Positions 54,172-63,429 of a DNA stretch of 64,000 nucleotides are shown here, one piece after another; position 1 is the stretch's first letter; each line of letters starts with the position of its first letter. Source of the DNA: Streptomyces tsukubensis (GTDB lineage: Bacteria; Actinomycetota; Actinomycetes; Streptomycetales; Streptomycetaceae). The translations under genes and the position numbers were made by a program. The stretch spans positions 2,790,001 through 2,854,000 of the forward strand of contig NZ_CP045178.1 in assembly GCF_009296025.1 (NCBI RefSeq), written 5' to 3'. The notes beneath the pieces were generated by a model. That model had not been told where the DNA came from. It did no database searches and saw nothing but the letters and a program-made list of their open reading frames with translations.

Positions 54172-54305
54172 TAGGGACCCCCACACCTATTCAGCTGAAC
54201 CGGGCGCGGTTCCAGCCGCCCCGGGCCGGTCTGAATCGATTCTCCTCTCCTGCCGCTCCGCGTGCTGCCAGGAAGTTTCAGTCTTTCCAGAGAGACGAGT
54301 TGACG

Positions 54306-57260
54306 ATGTCCGATGACCGAGCACCCTACCCCCGGGTTCCTCTGGCGGATCTGACCGATGACGATCTGGAAAAGAAACTTAACGATCTCAAGGATGGCAC
54401 GACAGCGCTGGATTCGCTGGTGGAGGAGAAGGCGGCCCCTGAGTCCGTCGTGGGTCTGAAACTTGCCGGCGCCTCCATGAAGAAGACCAAGATCGGGAAG
54501 GACCCCGACGGATATGTGCTGTGGGGGAAGATCCAGAAGCCCCTTCTTCCTGAGGGGACGAGCCGGTCTTTCAAGGAGTTGACGGCCTCCGTCGTGCTGG
54601 TGGTCGCCACCGGCCTGGATCCCGGCAAGCCCACGAGACGCGAGTGCGTCATCGTTGTGGACGCCGTCGTGAACATGGATCTGCAGCAGCTGAAATTCAG
54701 CGCGGATACGTCCATTTCCATCTCACTGAGGAGCGGCTACCTCCTCATCACATCGACTCCCTTGAACACCGAAAAGGACGGTGCGCTCAACTCGATCAAT
54801 GAGGCCCTCAGCGGCGACGCCTTTCAAGGCGTGAAGAAATTGCCGTACCCGCCGAAGGACCATCCGTGGAATCCCGGAGTCCGGGTGGGCGGGCGGGTCG
54901 ATCTCAGCGATCGGGAGTTCGCACTCTCCCTGGGACTCGCGCCCGCCTCGTCCGGGAAGGAAGGGAGGGCAGCGGAGGACGCACCGGCCGAGCCGGTCGC
55001 AGGACATTCCTGGATCGTGCTGAACGGGGCTTACCTGCCGGGGGTGTCGGCGGACAAGAGTCCACTCAAGAAAGCGACATCGGCCGCTGTCAAGATCACA
55101 GCGGACCTCACGCTGGGACGTGACGGACTCGAACTCTCCATCCTCGATACGGGATTCCGCGTCCCACTGCCAGGAGGAGACCTGGAGGCGGTGTTCGGCG
55201 GAGGCGGGCTCGCGTTTCCTCCCGTGAACTCGGTGGGCGGGAAGGACGCGGCGGTCAGACTGTTGGGCGCCTTCCTGTACGACAACGAGGCCGTCCGGCA
55301 GGGCTACGAGTTCAAGCTGGACGGGATCGTCATGATCACCGCCCCCTTCGCGGCGTTGCAGGCGGCCGGCTCGTACGCGAAGTTCAAGGGAAATGACAAG
55401 GCGCGGGAGTTCGAGTCCTTCTTCGTTTTCGCGAGCGCGAAGGACTTCAAGGTACCGCTCGGTCCTGTCACCTGGCAGGGGCTCATGCTGGGCGGCGGGA
55501 TGAACAGCTACATGAGGTTCCCCAAGGTGACCGAGGTCACCAAATCCCCCTTCCTCACCTATCTGGGACAGGAAGGGATCGAAGGGGTGAATGACGCTGC
55601 CGGGGTACTGAAAAAGCTGTGCGGCACCGAATCCGGGGACGCGGCGTGGGTGACGCCGAAGCAGGGGGAGAACTGGGCGGCGCTGGGGGGTGAGTTCTCC
55701 ATCGCCGATCTCATCAAAGGCAAGCTGCTGCTCATCGGCGAGTGGGGTCACGAACTCGACCTCGCCGTCATGGCCACGGGTGCTCTCGACTTCCCGAAGA
55801 AGACCAAGACGTGCCACGCGGAACTTCAGGTGCTGGGCCAGTACCGGCAGAAGGAACTGTGGTCGGTGGCCGCGGCGCTGTCCGACAAGTCCTTCGTCTG
55901 GGACAAGGCCGCCAAGTTGACCGGCGGGCTGGCGCTCACCTCCTGGACCGGCGGGGAGCACGCGGGCGACTGCGTCTTCACCATCGGTGGCTACAGCCCC
56001 AACTGGAAGGTGCCCGACCACTATCCCGACATTCCACGGGTGGGTGCGTCGATCGAGAAGTGGGGGCTGACGTTCCGCCTGGAGCTCTACTTCGCGCTTC
56101 TCTCACACGCGGTCATGCTGGGCGGCTCGGTAAGCATCGTCCAGGACCTGGGCTTCGCACGCTGGTGGCTGAAGGGGCACCTGGACTTCTGGGACGACTG
56201 GGCGGGAGGAAACGCCGCCCGGGTGGACCTCGGGGTGACCGTCGGGGTGTCCGCGACGATCCCGCTGGTGTTCTTCTCGATCGACGTGTCGGCCGAGATC
56301 GGGATCGATCTGTCGATGTGGTGGGTGCACGCAGGTCATGGCGGGACCTGGAGCGTCAACCTGTGGGTGTTCTCCTTCGGCGGGCCCTGGGGGGTGCCCT
56401 TCCCGAAGGAGAAGGACGCGGTCTCCTTCGACCAGTTCAAACAGCAGCTCCCGGCCCCCTTGAAGACCACTCCGAAAAAGGGGCTTCAGCCCGACGCCCA
56501 CCACACAGGTCCGCCACCACCGGCGGACTCGGCGGGCTCGGACCCTGTCGACAAGTACAGCACCGACGGTTTCACGTTCGAGACCGACGCGAGCGGGCCG
56601 ATCGGGACGCTGAAGGTCAACGGCACCACGTGGCCCCTGGCCGGGGACGCCACCTACGACCTGCCTCAAATGGGCGCCGCGGGCGCCGACATGACCTCCG
56701 TGCACTGCCTGGACGTCTACCGGGTCGTCAGCGGCAGCCCGAAGCCGTACGACATCGGCGGCGGGGAAGAGGGCCACCACTGGAAACTGGAGCAGGTCGA
56801 GACCAACAGGTCCCTGTCCCTGTTCCAGCCCACCGGCGCGAAGATCTCTCCCAAGGACCCCAAGCAGGTCGAGAAGTACTTCACCGGGGTGCGGGTGACC
56901 GCTCCCCCGCCTGCCTCCAGCGGGCCGAGGATCACCGTGGACGCGGGACAGCTGGAGTCCTGGCCCGTGAGGTTGCTGGACCCGCCGGGCAACAACGTCC
57001 TGCCTGCGAAGCGGCTCGTCGGGGAGGGTCCCAGGGCCGAATCCGGCGCCGCCAGGAAGGACATCGCGGCCGACCTGATCGACCCGCGGGTCAGCACCGT
57101 ACGGCAGCGGTTGGCCGAAGAGCTGGTACAGCTCGGTGTCGGCGCCCCGCAGGGCCTGGACACCGACCTGCACGCGCTGGCCGCCGCGGTCACCGACATG
57201 TGGACCGACGCCCCCTGGATCGATCGCGGACTCGGCCGCCGTGTCGAACACGCAGCCTGA
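54306..57260 (+). CDS. Large DUF6603-like protein
   Basis: 984 residues from the ATG at 54306; the frame is open far upstream through the MITE and the antisense of other DNA, which is not credible as coding. No signal peptide. The N-terminal third is mixed alpha/beta. The centre is beta-rich with many Gly/aromatic strands (LMLGGGMNSYMRFPKVTEV; LRLELYFALLSHAVMLGGSV-like; FFSIDVSAEIGIDLSMWWVH, then HGGTWSVNLWVFSFGGPWG), the latter resembling the conserved core of DUF6603 proteins. The C-terminus ends with helical ARKDIAADLIDPRVST. Function unknown. First gene of a plus-strand set of very large proteins, 18 bp before the next. Confidence 0.8.
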   Translation: MSDDRAPYPRVPLADLTDDDLEKKLNDLKDGTTALDSLVEEKAAPESVVGLKLAGASMKKTKIGKDPDGYVLWGKIQKPLLPEGTSRSFKELTASVVLVVATGLDPGKPTRRECVIVVDAVVNMDLQQLKFSADTSISISLRSGYLLITSTPLNTEKDGALNSINEALSGDAFQGVKKLPYPPKDHPWNPGVRVGGRVDLSDREFALSLGLAPASSGKEGRAAEDAPAEPVAGHSWIVLNGAYLPGVSADKSPLKKATSAAVKITADLTLGRDGLELSILDTGFRVPLPGGDLEAVFGGGGLAFPPVNSVGGKDAAVRLLGAFLYDNEAVRQGYEFKLDGIVMITAPFAALQAAGSYAKFKGNDKAREFESFFVFASAKDFKVPLGPVTWQGLMLGGGMNSYMRFPKVTEVTKSPFLTYLGQEGIEGVNDAAGVLKKLCGTESGDAAWVTPKQGENWAALGGEFSIADLIKGKLLLIGEWGHELDLAVMATGALDFPKKTKTCHAELQVLGQYRQKELWSVAAALSDKSFVWDKAAKLTGGLALTSWTGGEHAGDCVFTIGGYSPNWKVPDHYPDIPRVGASIEKWGLTFRLELYFALLSHAVMLGGSVSIVQDLGFARWWLKGHLDFWDDWAGGNAARVDLGVTVGVSATIPLVFFSIDVSAEIGIDLSMWWVHAGHGGTWSVNLWVFSFGGPWGVPFPKEKDAVSFDQFKQQLPAPLKTTPKKGLQPDAHHTGPPPPADSAGSDPVDKYSTDGFTFETDASGPIGTLKVNGTTWPLAGDATYDLPQMGAAGADMTSVHCLDVYRVVSGSPKPYDIGGGEEGHHWKLEQVETNRSLSLFQPTGAKISPKDPKQVEKYFTGVRVTAPPPASSGPRITVDAGQLESWPVRLLDPPGNNVLPAKRLVGEGPRAESGAARKDIAADLIDPRVSTVRQRLAEELVQLGVGAPQGLDTDLHALAAAVTDMWTDAPWIDRGLGRRVEHAA

Positions 57261-57278
57261 AGCAGAGGAGCCACCGCC

Positions 57279-59708
57279 ATGACGACCCAGGTGTTCACCG
57301 AGGTCCCGCAGCCCTTGCAGGTGGAACTGGCCGACGCGCTGGTCCCCTCCGTGGAGGCGGGCGAGTACTACACCGAACTCACCCACGTATGGGCGAAGGG
57401 CGACGACGAACACCCGCTGACCGACGCCCCGGTAAAACGGGCCTTCAGCGTCATGAGCCCGCAGATGAGCCTTCCGCACGGCACCGTCCACGCGGTGATC
57501 CCCGCCGACTCCACCTCCGGGTTCTTCCAGACCGTGTTGCCGCACGTGACTCTGGAGCGGGCCGTGCTGCCCTGGGAGCGGCTCCCGGCCGGCGGCAGCG
57601 CTCTCAGCGGGGAGATGGCGCTGCCGCCGTCCTGGTTGGCGGTCCTGCTGTTCGCCGAGGGTGAGCTGCCGGGCGACCCGGGGGCCGTGGGCGAACGGCA
57701 GGCGCGCACCGCGAAGGAGTTCAAGGACAAGGCCGTCCAGGAGGCGGTGGTGTGGCCCGACATCACTGTGCAGGCGCCCGACTCTGAACCCTGCTTCTCC
57801 ATCGACGTTCCCGCCGACGTCTTCGCGCGGATCGCCCCCCGCGAGGAGGAACTCCCCTACGTGGCCCACACGAGGACCGTGCGGGAGAAGAAGACGGAGT
57901 CGGCCTGGTTCCCCCCGGCGGAGGACGGGGAGGACCTGACGCAAGGCCAGTTCTCCGTGGTGCTCTCCAACCGGATGCCGCGGGCCGCCGGCCGCTATGT
58001 GGCCCACCTGGTCTCCCTGGAGGGCTGGTCGGAGCGGCTCACGGAAGCCCACGTGCCGCAGCGGGGCACGATGCTGCGGCTGATCTCCCTGCACAGCTGG
58101 GTCTTCGACAGCCATGACACCAAGGGCAAGGACTTCGAGCGTCTGGCCACCGCGCTGGCCCGGCCGGAACACGTACCCGGCGACGCCGTGGACCCGCACC
58201 GCCTGGACCTCGCCCTGCGCCCGACGCCGGGCAACTCCACCTCCGCCGCCACCGAGCGGCTGCGCCGGGGCTACGTGCCGGTGGAGTACCGGGTGCATTC
58301 CGGTGAGCGGACCCTGGCCTGGTACCGCGGCCCGCTGACTCCGATGACCGCCCAGAAACTGCCCGCGCCCGGGGAAGTCGGGCAGGTACAGGTGGCTCGG
58401 TACCGCAGCGCGGAAGAGTGCCACACCTACGTACAGGGCCAGGGTGTGTTCGACATCGGTTACGCGGCGGCCTGGGCTCTGGGCCGGGCGCTGGTGCTGG
58501 CCAACGGCGACCTCTCCAAGCGGCTGGTGAAGGCCCGCTCCCTGGGCTGGGAGACGCTCCACACGGTGACCGCCTACCTCCAGCGGCATCCCGACGCCGA
58601 CGAGGCCGAGATCCGAGCGCACCTCGATGCCGCGCTGCCCGGTCCCACTCTGTTCGCGCGCCGACTGCGGGAGGGGCTGCTCGACCGCCTGACCACCGCC
58701 CTGGCCTCCCCCGGCCAGGCACCAACGGATCGGGAGCCCGTGGCTCCCGATCCGCCCGCCGATGTCCCGCTCTCCTGGCGGGAGCGGACCGTGCGGGCGT
58801 GGGACCACCCGGACATCGACGTCAAGGCCATGGTCCGGGCCAGGATGGCCCGGCACCTGACAGCGCGTGGGGCCGTCGACCACGCTCTCCTGTACCCGCC
58901 GCCGCCCGCCGACGACCGCGACCCGCTGGTGGCGCCGGGTTCGGGGCTGGACGCCCTGACGCTGCTGTGCTCGGCCCCTTTCTCCTATCTGGTTCCCGAC
59001 CCCCGCATGCTTCTCGGGCCACAACCGCGGGAACCCGCCGGTGCGACCAGCGGCGAAGGACTGCGCCTTTTCTACCTGGACTCCGGGTGGCTCGCGTGTC
59101 TGCAGGACGGGGCCGTCAGCGTCGGTATCGGCACCACCCTGGACGCCTCGCTCACCGATGAGTTGCGCAAGACGCTGCTGGCCCACCCCGGCACGCCGGT
59201 GACCGGACTCCTGATGCGTTCGCGGCTCGTGGAGGCCTGTCCCGACATCGTCATCGAGGCCACCACCGGTCCCGCGGAGAAGCCCGTACGTCTGGTGGCG
59301 CTGCGCAGGGAGATGGCGGGCGATCTTCTGATGATGCTGTTCGCCGGTGTACCGGACACCATCAGCCTCCAGGAACCCGACCACGGGATCCACTTCGGGG
59401 CGAAGGGTGACTGGGAGGAGCTGAGCTGGTCGCTGCGCGCCCTGAAGGGCGACGGCTCACAGCCCGTCGGCCGTCCGCTCACGGCCTCGGTGGCCCTGGA
59501 CCCGGCCACGCAGTTGCGCCGCGACGGAGCGGGGGACGTGCTGCATCTGTGCGGCGGGACCCCGGGGCTCGTCGCAGCCCTCTCCACGGAGTTGATCAAG
59601 CAGAAGCAGCTCGACAAGGGCCTCCTGAGCCCCGGCCAGTTGGGGCTACAGCTCACCCGGTCCCCGCTCAAGCTCGACCTCACCCGCGCGACCGAAGGCC
59701 GATCCTGA
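57279..59708 (+). CDS. Large protein of unknown function in the DUF6603 cluster
   Basis: 809 residues from the ATG at 57279 with GAGGAG 8 nt upstream. Soluble, with no signal peptide or TM segment. Noticeable stretches are HLVSLEGWSERL, LISLHSWVFDS and, late in the protein, SAPFSYLVPDPRMLL ... GLRLFYLDSGWLACLQDGAV and SVGIG. The last block resembles a module I have seen in other large uncharacterised bacterial proteins but cannot name. The stop overlaps the next gene's start by one base (TGATG), so both are translated together. Confidence 0.8.
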   Translation: MTTQVFTEVPQPLQVELADALVPSVEAGEYYTELTHVWAKGDDEHPLTDAPVKRAFSVMSPQMSLPHGTVHAVIPADSTSGFFQTVLPHVTLERAVLPWERLPAGGSALSGEMALPPSWLAVLLFAEGELPGDPGAVGERQARTAKEFKDKAVQEAVVWPDITVQAPDSEPCFSIDVPADVFARIAPREEELPYVAHTRTVREKKTESAWFPPAEDGEDLTQGQFSVVLSNRMPRAAGRYVAHLVSLEGWSERLTEAHVPQRGTMLRLISLHSWVFDSHDTKGKDFERLATALARPEHVPGDAVDPHRLDLALRPTPGNSTSAATERLRRGYVPVEYRVHSGERTLAWYRGPLTPMTAQKLPAPGEVGQVQVARYRSAEECHTYVQGQGVFDIGYAAAWALGRALVLANGDLSKRLVKARSLGWETLHTVTAYLQRHPDADEAEIRAHLDAALPGPTLFARRLREGLLDRLTTALASPGQAPTDREPVAPDPPADVPLSWRERTVRAWDHPDIDVKAMVRARMARHLTARGAVDHALLYPPPPADDRDPLVAPGSGLDALTLLCSAPFSYLVPDPRMLLGPQPREPAGATSGEGLRLFYLDSGWLACLQDGAVSVGIGTTLDASLTDELRKTLLAHPGTPVTGLLMRSRLVEACPDIVIEATTGPAEKPVRLVALRREMAGDLLMMLFAGVPDTISLQEPDHGIHFGAKGDWEELSWSLRALKGDGSQPVGRPLTASVALDPATQLRRDGAGDVLHLCGGTPGLVAALSTELIKQKQLDKGLLSPGQLGLQLTRSPLKLDLTRATEGRS

Positions 59709-62700
59709 TGACCACCTCTTCCGTCCAGCCTCTCCTGGTCCCCGTACGGCTCGACGCTCTTCCCGTCACGCAGGCCACCCGTACAAGTGCCGTCTTCAAC
59801 CGCTGGCATCCCGATTTCTTCAAGCTGACCGAGTCCTACAAAGACCCCACGGAGATGACGGAAGAGGACTTCAGCGAGGAGGAGGACACGGACAAGAACG
59901 GGGTGTACCTCCAGTGGCGGCTCCCCGAAGCGCTGCGGCACGGGCCGCAGCGGGCCGACGGGAGGGTCGGCCTGCCCAGGACGCCCAACCGGTGGCTCGT
60001 CGTCCGGTACAGCGGTGGCGGGGGCAAGGCCGGTCAGGCCGCCTGGGTGGTGGAGAGCGACTTCACCTCGGAGAACGCCGCCGACGGCACCAACAAGTTC
60101 GTACGCGAGGACAAGGGCGGCAGTCTGGAGAAGGTGTGGATCGGCCGGGCCGTCTGCCTGGACGACGAGACCTGGAGTGAGACGCGTGCCGACGACCCCC
60201 TCTTCCTCGACGCCTTCGGAACCGGTCTGGCCGCCTTCTCCATGTACCAGCCCTACAACGAGAACATGCTGTCCTTCCACGACCCGCTCGACGATCTCAC
60301 CACCGGCGAGGTCCACCTGAGTTATCTGCTGCTCGGCTGGTACTCCCGTGCCGACGGCGACCCGCTGACCGTGCCCGGGGGAACGACACTGGCCGACCTC
60401 CTCAAGGGGCTGAGGTGGGAGAACGACGCACTGCGGGCGCCGGCCAGGACCCTGTGCGTGGGCACGGCCCTTGATGTGTTGTGGCAGCCCAAGACGGCGG
60501 ACAGCGCCACCGACCACCGCCCCGACCCCGACCGCATCGACGTGGTGGTCGGGCAGTCGGTCCAGGACGCCCAACTGGCCCTCCCTGACCGGCTCGGGGG
60601 ACTGTCCCCCCAGGACAGGGAGGCCCTGGGGGCGTTCCGTCACGACGCGTGGGACCACTACCACCGGCCCGGGGGCGCCCCGCGTATCGAGGAGGCCACT
60701 CACCACCAGGGGTTCGCCAGCAGCCACGGGGGTGTGAGCTGGGACAGGCGCCCCCTTCAGCGGGGGTCCGGTGCCGCTGAGGCGGAGACGGTAGTGGACG
60801 CCGGTGTTCTGGACACCCTCGACCAGGCCCAACGTGACCTGGAGGAGGCCCGGCGCGGAAAACGCGACGCCCTGCGCAACCTGTTCGAACTGGACTGGGC
60901 CACCCGGGGCGACGGGTCCAAGCAGCAGGTCCAGCAGGGATGGGAGGACAAGCTCCGGCAGGCCACGGCCCTTGAGCTGGACGCGCTCAAACGCCTCCAG
61001 CCGCCTCCCGGCGCCATCCCCTTTCCCGAACAGGAATTCTCCGAGATCACCGACCCCACCATCCTGCTGACCGGCACGAAGGTCTCAGAACCACTGACCG
61101 CCGGCGAGGCTCTGACCTGCCGGGTCCCCGGCCAGACCCTGACCTCTCTCCTCGGCCGCACACCCCCGTCCGAGCTGCCCGGCGCCAAGTTCCTGAGTGT
61201 CCTGCCCGACGCCGACGCCCGAGCCGCGGGGCTACGGGCCCTCGCCGAGTTCTGGCTCCTGGACACCGCCGCCCGCACGCCGGGCGATCAGCACAGCGAA
61301 TTGGAGACCTACCTCGAAGGCCTCACCGCGGCAGACCGTAAGAAGTTCCCCCACACACGGCAGTGGGAGCTTCCCTGGCTGCCCCTGTTCCTCGTATGGA
61401 CCCTGCAATGCCACCCCATCGCCTACCAGGACAAGCAGGAGCAGCCCTACTGGGAGTTCAACGGCCAGGACTACACCTGGTCGGGCCGTGGCGGCGAAGG
61501 CATGAAGAGGACCACCCTCAGGGGCCGCAGTCTGCTCACCCCACTGCCTCAGTTCATCGACAGGAACCTCGCGCTGCGCAACGCCGAGCGGGCCACGACG
61601 GACGAGGACAGCCGGGCCTGGCGGGAGCTGGCGGACCTCCTGGGGAAGAAGGACTACATGAGCCAGTCCCTCGCCGGGGTCAACGACTGGTTCCAGCAGC
61701 TGGCCCCCGTCCCCCACATCCCGAAGGAGGAGCTGAAAGCACACACCGGGATCCGTGTTCCGGTGGAGAACGAGCGGGCGCCCCAGTTCCTGCCCGTGCG
61801 GGCCGGCCAGGCCAACTTCTACGAACTCTCCCTCGTGGACGGCTTCGGCCAGAGCGTCCCCATCGTCACACCGGGCGACCTGGGCAACTACCGCCACCGT
61901 CCGCTGATCTGCTCCCCCACCACCCGCCCCGGTAATACGCTCCTGGACACGGAGGATCGCCATGAACGGGCCACGGTCTTCCAGATGCCGCCGCGCGTCC
62001 TGCACCGCACCCGGCTGCGTTTCGACGCCATGCACCCAGCCACCGGTAGCCGTTCGACGCGACGCTCCGCCCAGCCCACCTCGGTCTGCGGCTGGCTCCA
62101 GGTCAACCACCTCGACCGCACCCTCATCCTCTACGCCCCTGACGGCCAGGCAGCCGGGCAGATCCAGGTCAACCGCCGAGCCACCGGCACCGAGAGCGAC
62201 TCCGGCACCGGCACCGGCACCGGCTCCGACCGTCTGGCCTGGCGTGCGCTGCCGCCCCGTCCGCCCACCGAATCCTGGCTCCAGGCAAGGACGGCGCTGA
62301 GCCTGTCCGAGGACCTGGCCCGTCTGGTCGACCACCTCCTCGACCAGGACCGCCCCTTCCCCATCGCGGAGTTCGAAGCTCTCCTTGACCTCATCGACAC
62401 CTCCCTCGACAACGAGGCTCGCAGAGAACACGAGCAGGACAACTTCGCCTATCTCGCTGGCCCCCCGCTGGCCGTGGTGCGCGCGGGCCTTCGCCTGGAC
62501 ATGGACGGCCTTCCGCCCGGCGGCAACACCGGCTCCTGGGACCCCGAGCCCGGCAGACAACTGGCCGGCTACGTCTGGGGCCTCAGCCTCGGCCAGGACA
62601 CGGACCCCGACGACGGGCTCGTCGGCTACTTCAACAGCGAGTGTGTCGACCGACTGTGGAGCCCTCACTCCGTGGACGACTACCCCTACGGCGAGGCCTC

Positions 62701-63217
62701 CTACCTCCAGAAAGCCGCCCCGGGACACGAGGATCCCGACCTCCAGGTGAAGGCGACCCCCGTGGAGGACCCGCCTTCACCCGCCAACACTCATTACGTC
62801 ACCCTGCTGATGAACCCGTGGAAGAGCGTCCAGGCGATCTCGGGGATCCTTCCCGCCAACCGGCTGAAGCTGCCGGAGGACCAGGTCCGCCCCGCCATGG
62901 ACCAGGTCAAGGTCCCGTTCGCTCTCGGCCCGGTCCTCGCCCACCTGACCGAGGCGGTCTTCTCGGGCACGACCGCCACCAGTAAGCCCGTCAAGACCGT
63001 CAGCATGCCCCGACCCGCCATCTGGACCGGCACCTGGCAGTGGACACAGCCCCACCCCACACACCCGGAGGACGGTGGCGAACCGTGGACGCCCTGGGAC
63101 CTCCACGAGATCGTGCCCGCCCCAGCCACCGCGCAGTTCACCCCTGAGCGCCCCGTCGCGCGCGCCGGATTCCTGTGCAACACCCACAACTATCTCCCCG
63201 CACCGCCCACCGAATAA
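59708..63217 (+). CDS. Very large protein of unknown function in the DUF6603 cluster
   Basis: 1169 residues from the ATG at 59708, coupled to the preceding gene. N-terminus VPVRLDALPVTQATRTSAVF, acidic patch near 60, then aromatic-rich alpha/beta segments (TGLAAFSMYQPYNENMLSFH; LSYLLLGWYSRADGDPL; LPWLPLFLVWTLQCHPIAYQ; FYELSLVDGFGQSVPI). A helical, charged stretch at ~415-475 could form a coiled coil. No TM, signal or catalytic motif is evident. Size and organisation suggest a structural or shell-like component, but that is inference only. Confidence 0.8.
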   Translation: MTTSSVQPLLVPVRLDALPVTQATRTSAVFNRWHPDFFKLTESYKDPTEMTEEDFSEEEDTDKNGVYLQWRLPEALRHGPQRADGRVGLPRTPNRWLVVRYSGGGGKAGQAAWVVESDFTSENAADGTNKFVREDKGGSLEKVWIGRAVCLDDETWSETRADDPLFLDAFGTGLAAFSMYQPYNENMLSFHDPLDDLTTGEVHLSYLLLGWYSRADGDPLTVPGGTTLADLLKGLRWENDALRAPARTLCVGTALDVLWQPKTADSATDHRPDPDRIDVVVGQSVQDAQLALPDRLGGLSPQDREALGAFRHDAWDHYHRPGGAPRIEEATHHQGFASSHGGVSWDRRPLQRGSGAAEAETVVDAGVLDTLDQAQRDLEEARRGKRDALRNLFELDWATRGDGSKQQVQQGWEDKLRQATALELDALKRLQPPPGAIPFPEQEFSEITDPTILLTGTKVSEPLTAGEALTCRVPGQTLTSLLGRTPPSELPGAKFLSVLPDADARAAGLRALAEFWLLDTAARTPGDQHSELETYLEGLTAADRKKFPHTRQWELPWLPLFLVWTLQCHPIAYQDKQEQPYWEFNGQDYTWSGRGGEGMKRTTLRGRSLLTPLPQFIDRNLALRNAERATTDEDSRAWRELADLLGKKDYMSQSLAGVNDWFQQLAPVPHIPKEELKAHTGIRVPVENERAPQFLPVRAGQANFYELSLVDGFGQSVPIVTPGDLGNYRHRPLICSPTTRPGNTLLDTEDRHERATVFQMPPRVLHRTRLRFDAMHPATGSRSTRRSAQPTSVCGWLQVNHLDRTLILYAPDGQAAGQIQVNRRATGTESDSGTGTGTGSDRLAWRALPPRPPTESWLQARTALSLSEDLARLVDHLLDQDRPFPIAEFEALLDLIDTSLDNEARREHEQDNFAYLAGPPLAVVRAGLRLDMDGLPPGGNTGSWDPEPGRQLAGYVWGLSLGQDTDPDDGLVGYFNSECVDRLWSPHSVDDYPYGEASYLQKAAPGHEDPDLQVKATPVEDPPSPANTHYVTLLMNPWKSVQAISGILPANRLKLPEDQVRPAMDQVKVPFALGPVLAHLTEAVFSGTTATSKPVKTVSMPRPAIWTGTWQWTQPHPTHPEDGGEPWTPWDLHEIVPAPATAQFTPERPVARAGFLCNTHNYLPAPPTE

Positions 63218-63429
63218 TTCCCCCGGCCCGCACCGCCCGCCAGGACACGGGCTCCCGCTCGGCGCTCTCGGCGTCCTGCCCGCCAGGACTCGGGGCTCCG
63301 GATCGGCACACTCGGTGTCCGGAAGAACCCACAGCGGGGACCCGTAGGAATCCTCCCGTACGCGCGCGCCCGGTGCCGCGGGCCACCGCACCGGGCGTCC
63401 TGCCGGGTCCACCACGGAGACACATCGCC

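Noticed and set aside
56103..59393. 1096-codon minus-strand open frame under the large-protein cluster
   Set aside because: It lies opposite two well-formed plus-strand genes with RBSs and coupling, and its translation is low-complexity and Arg/Gly/His-rich.
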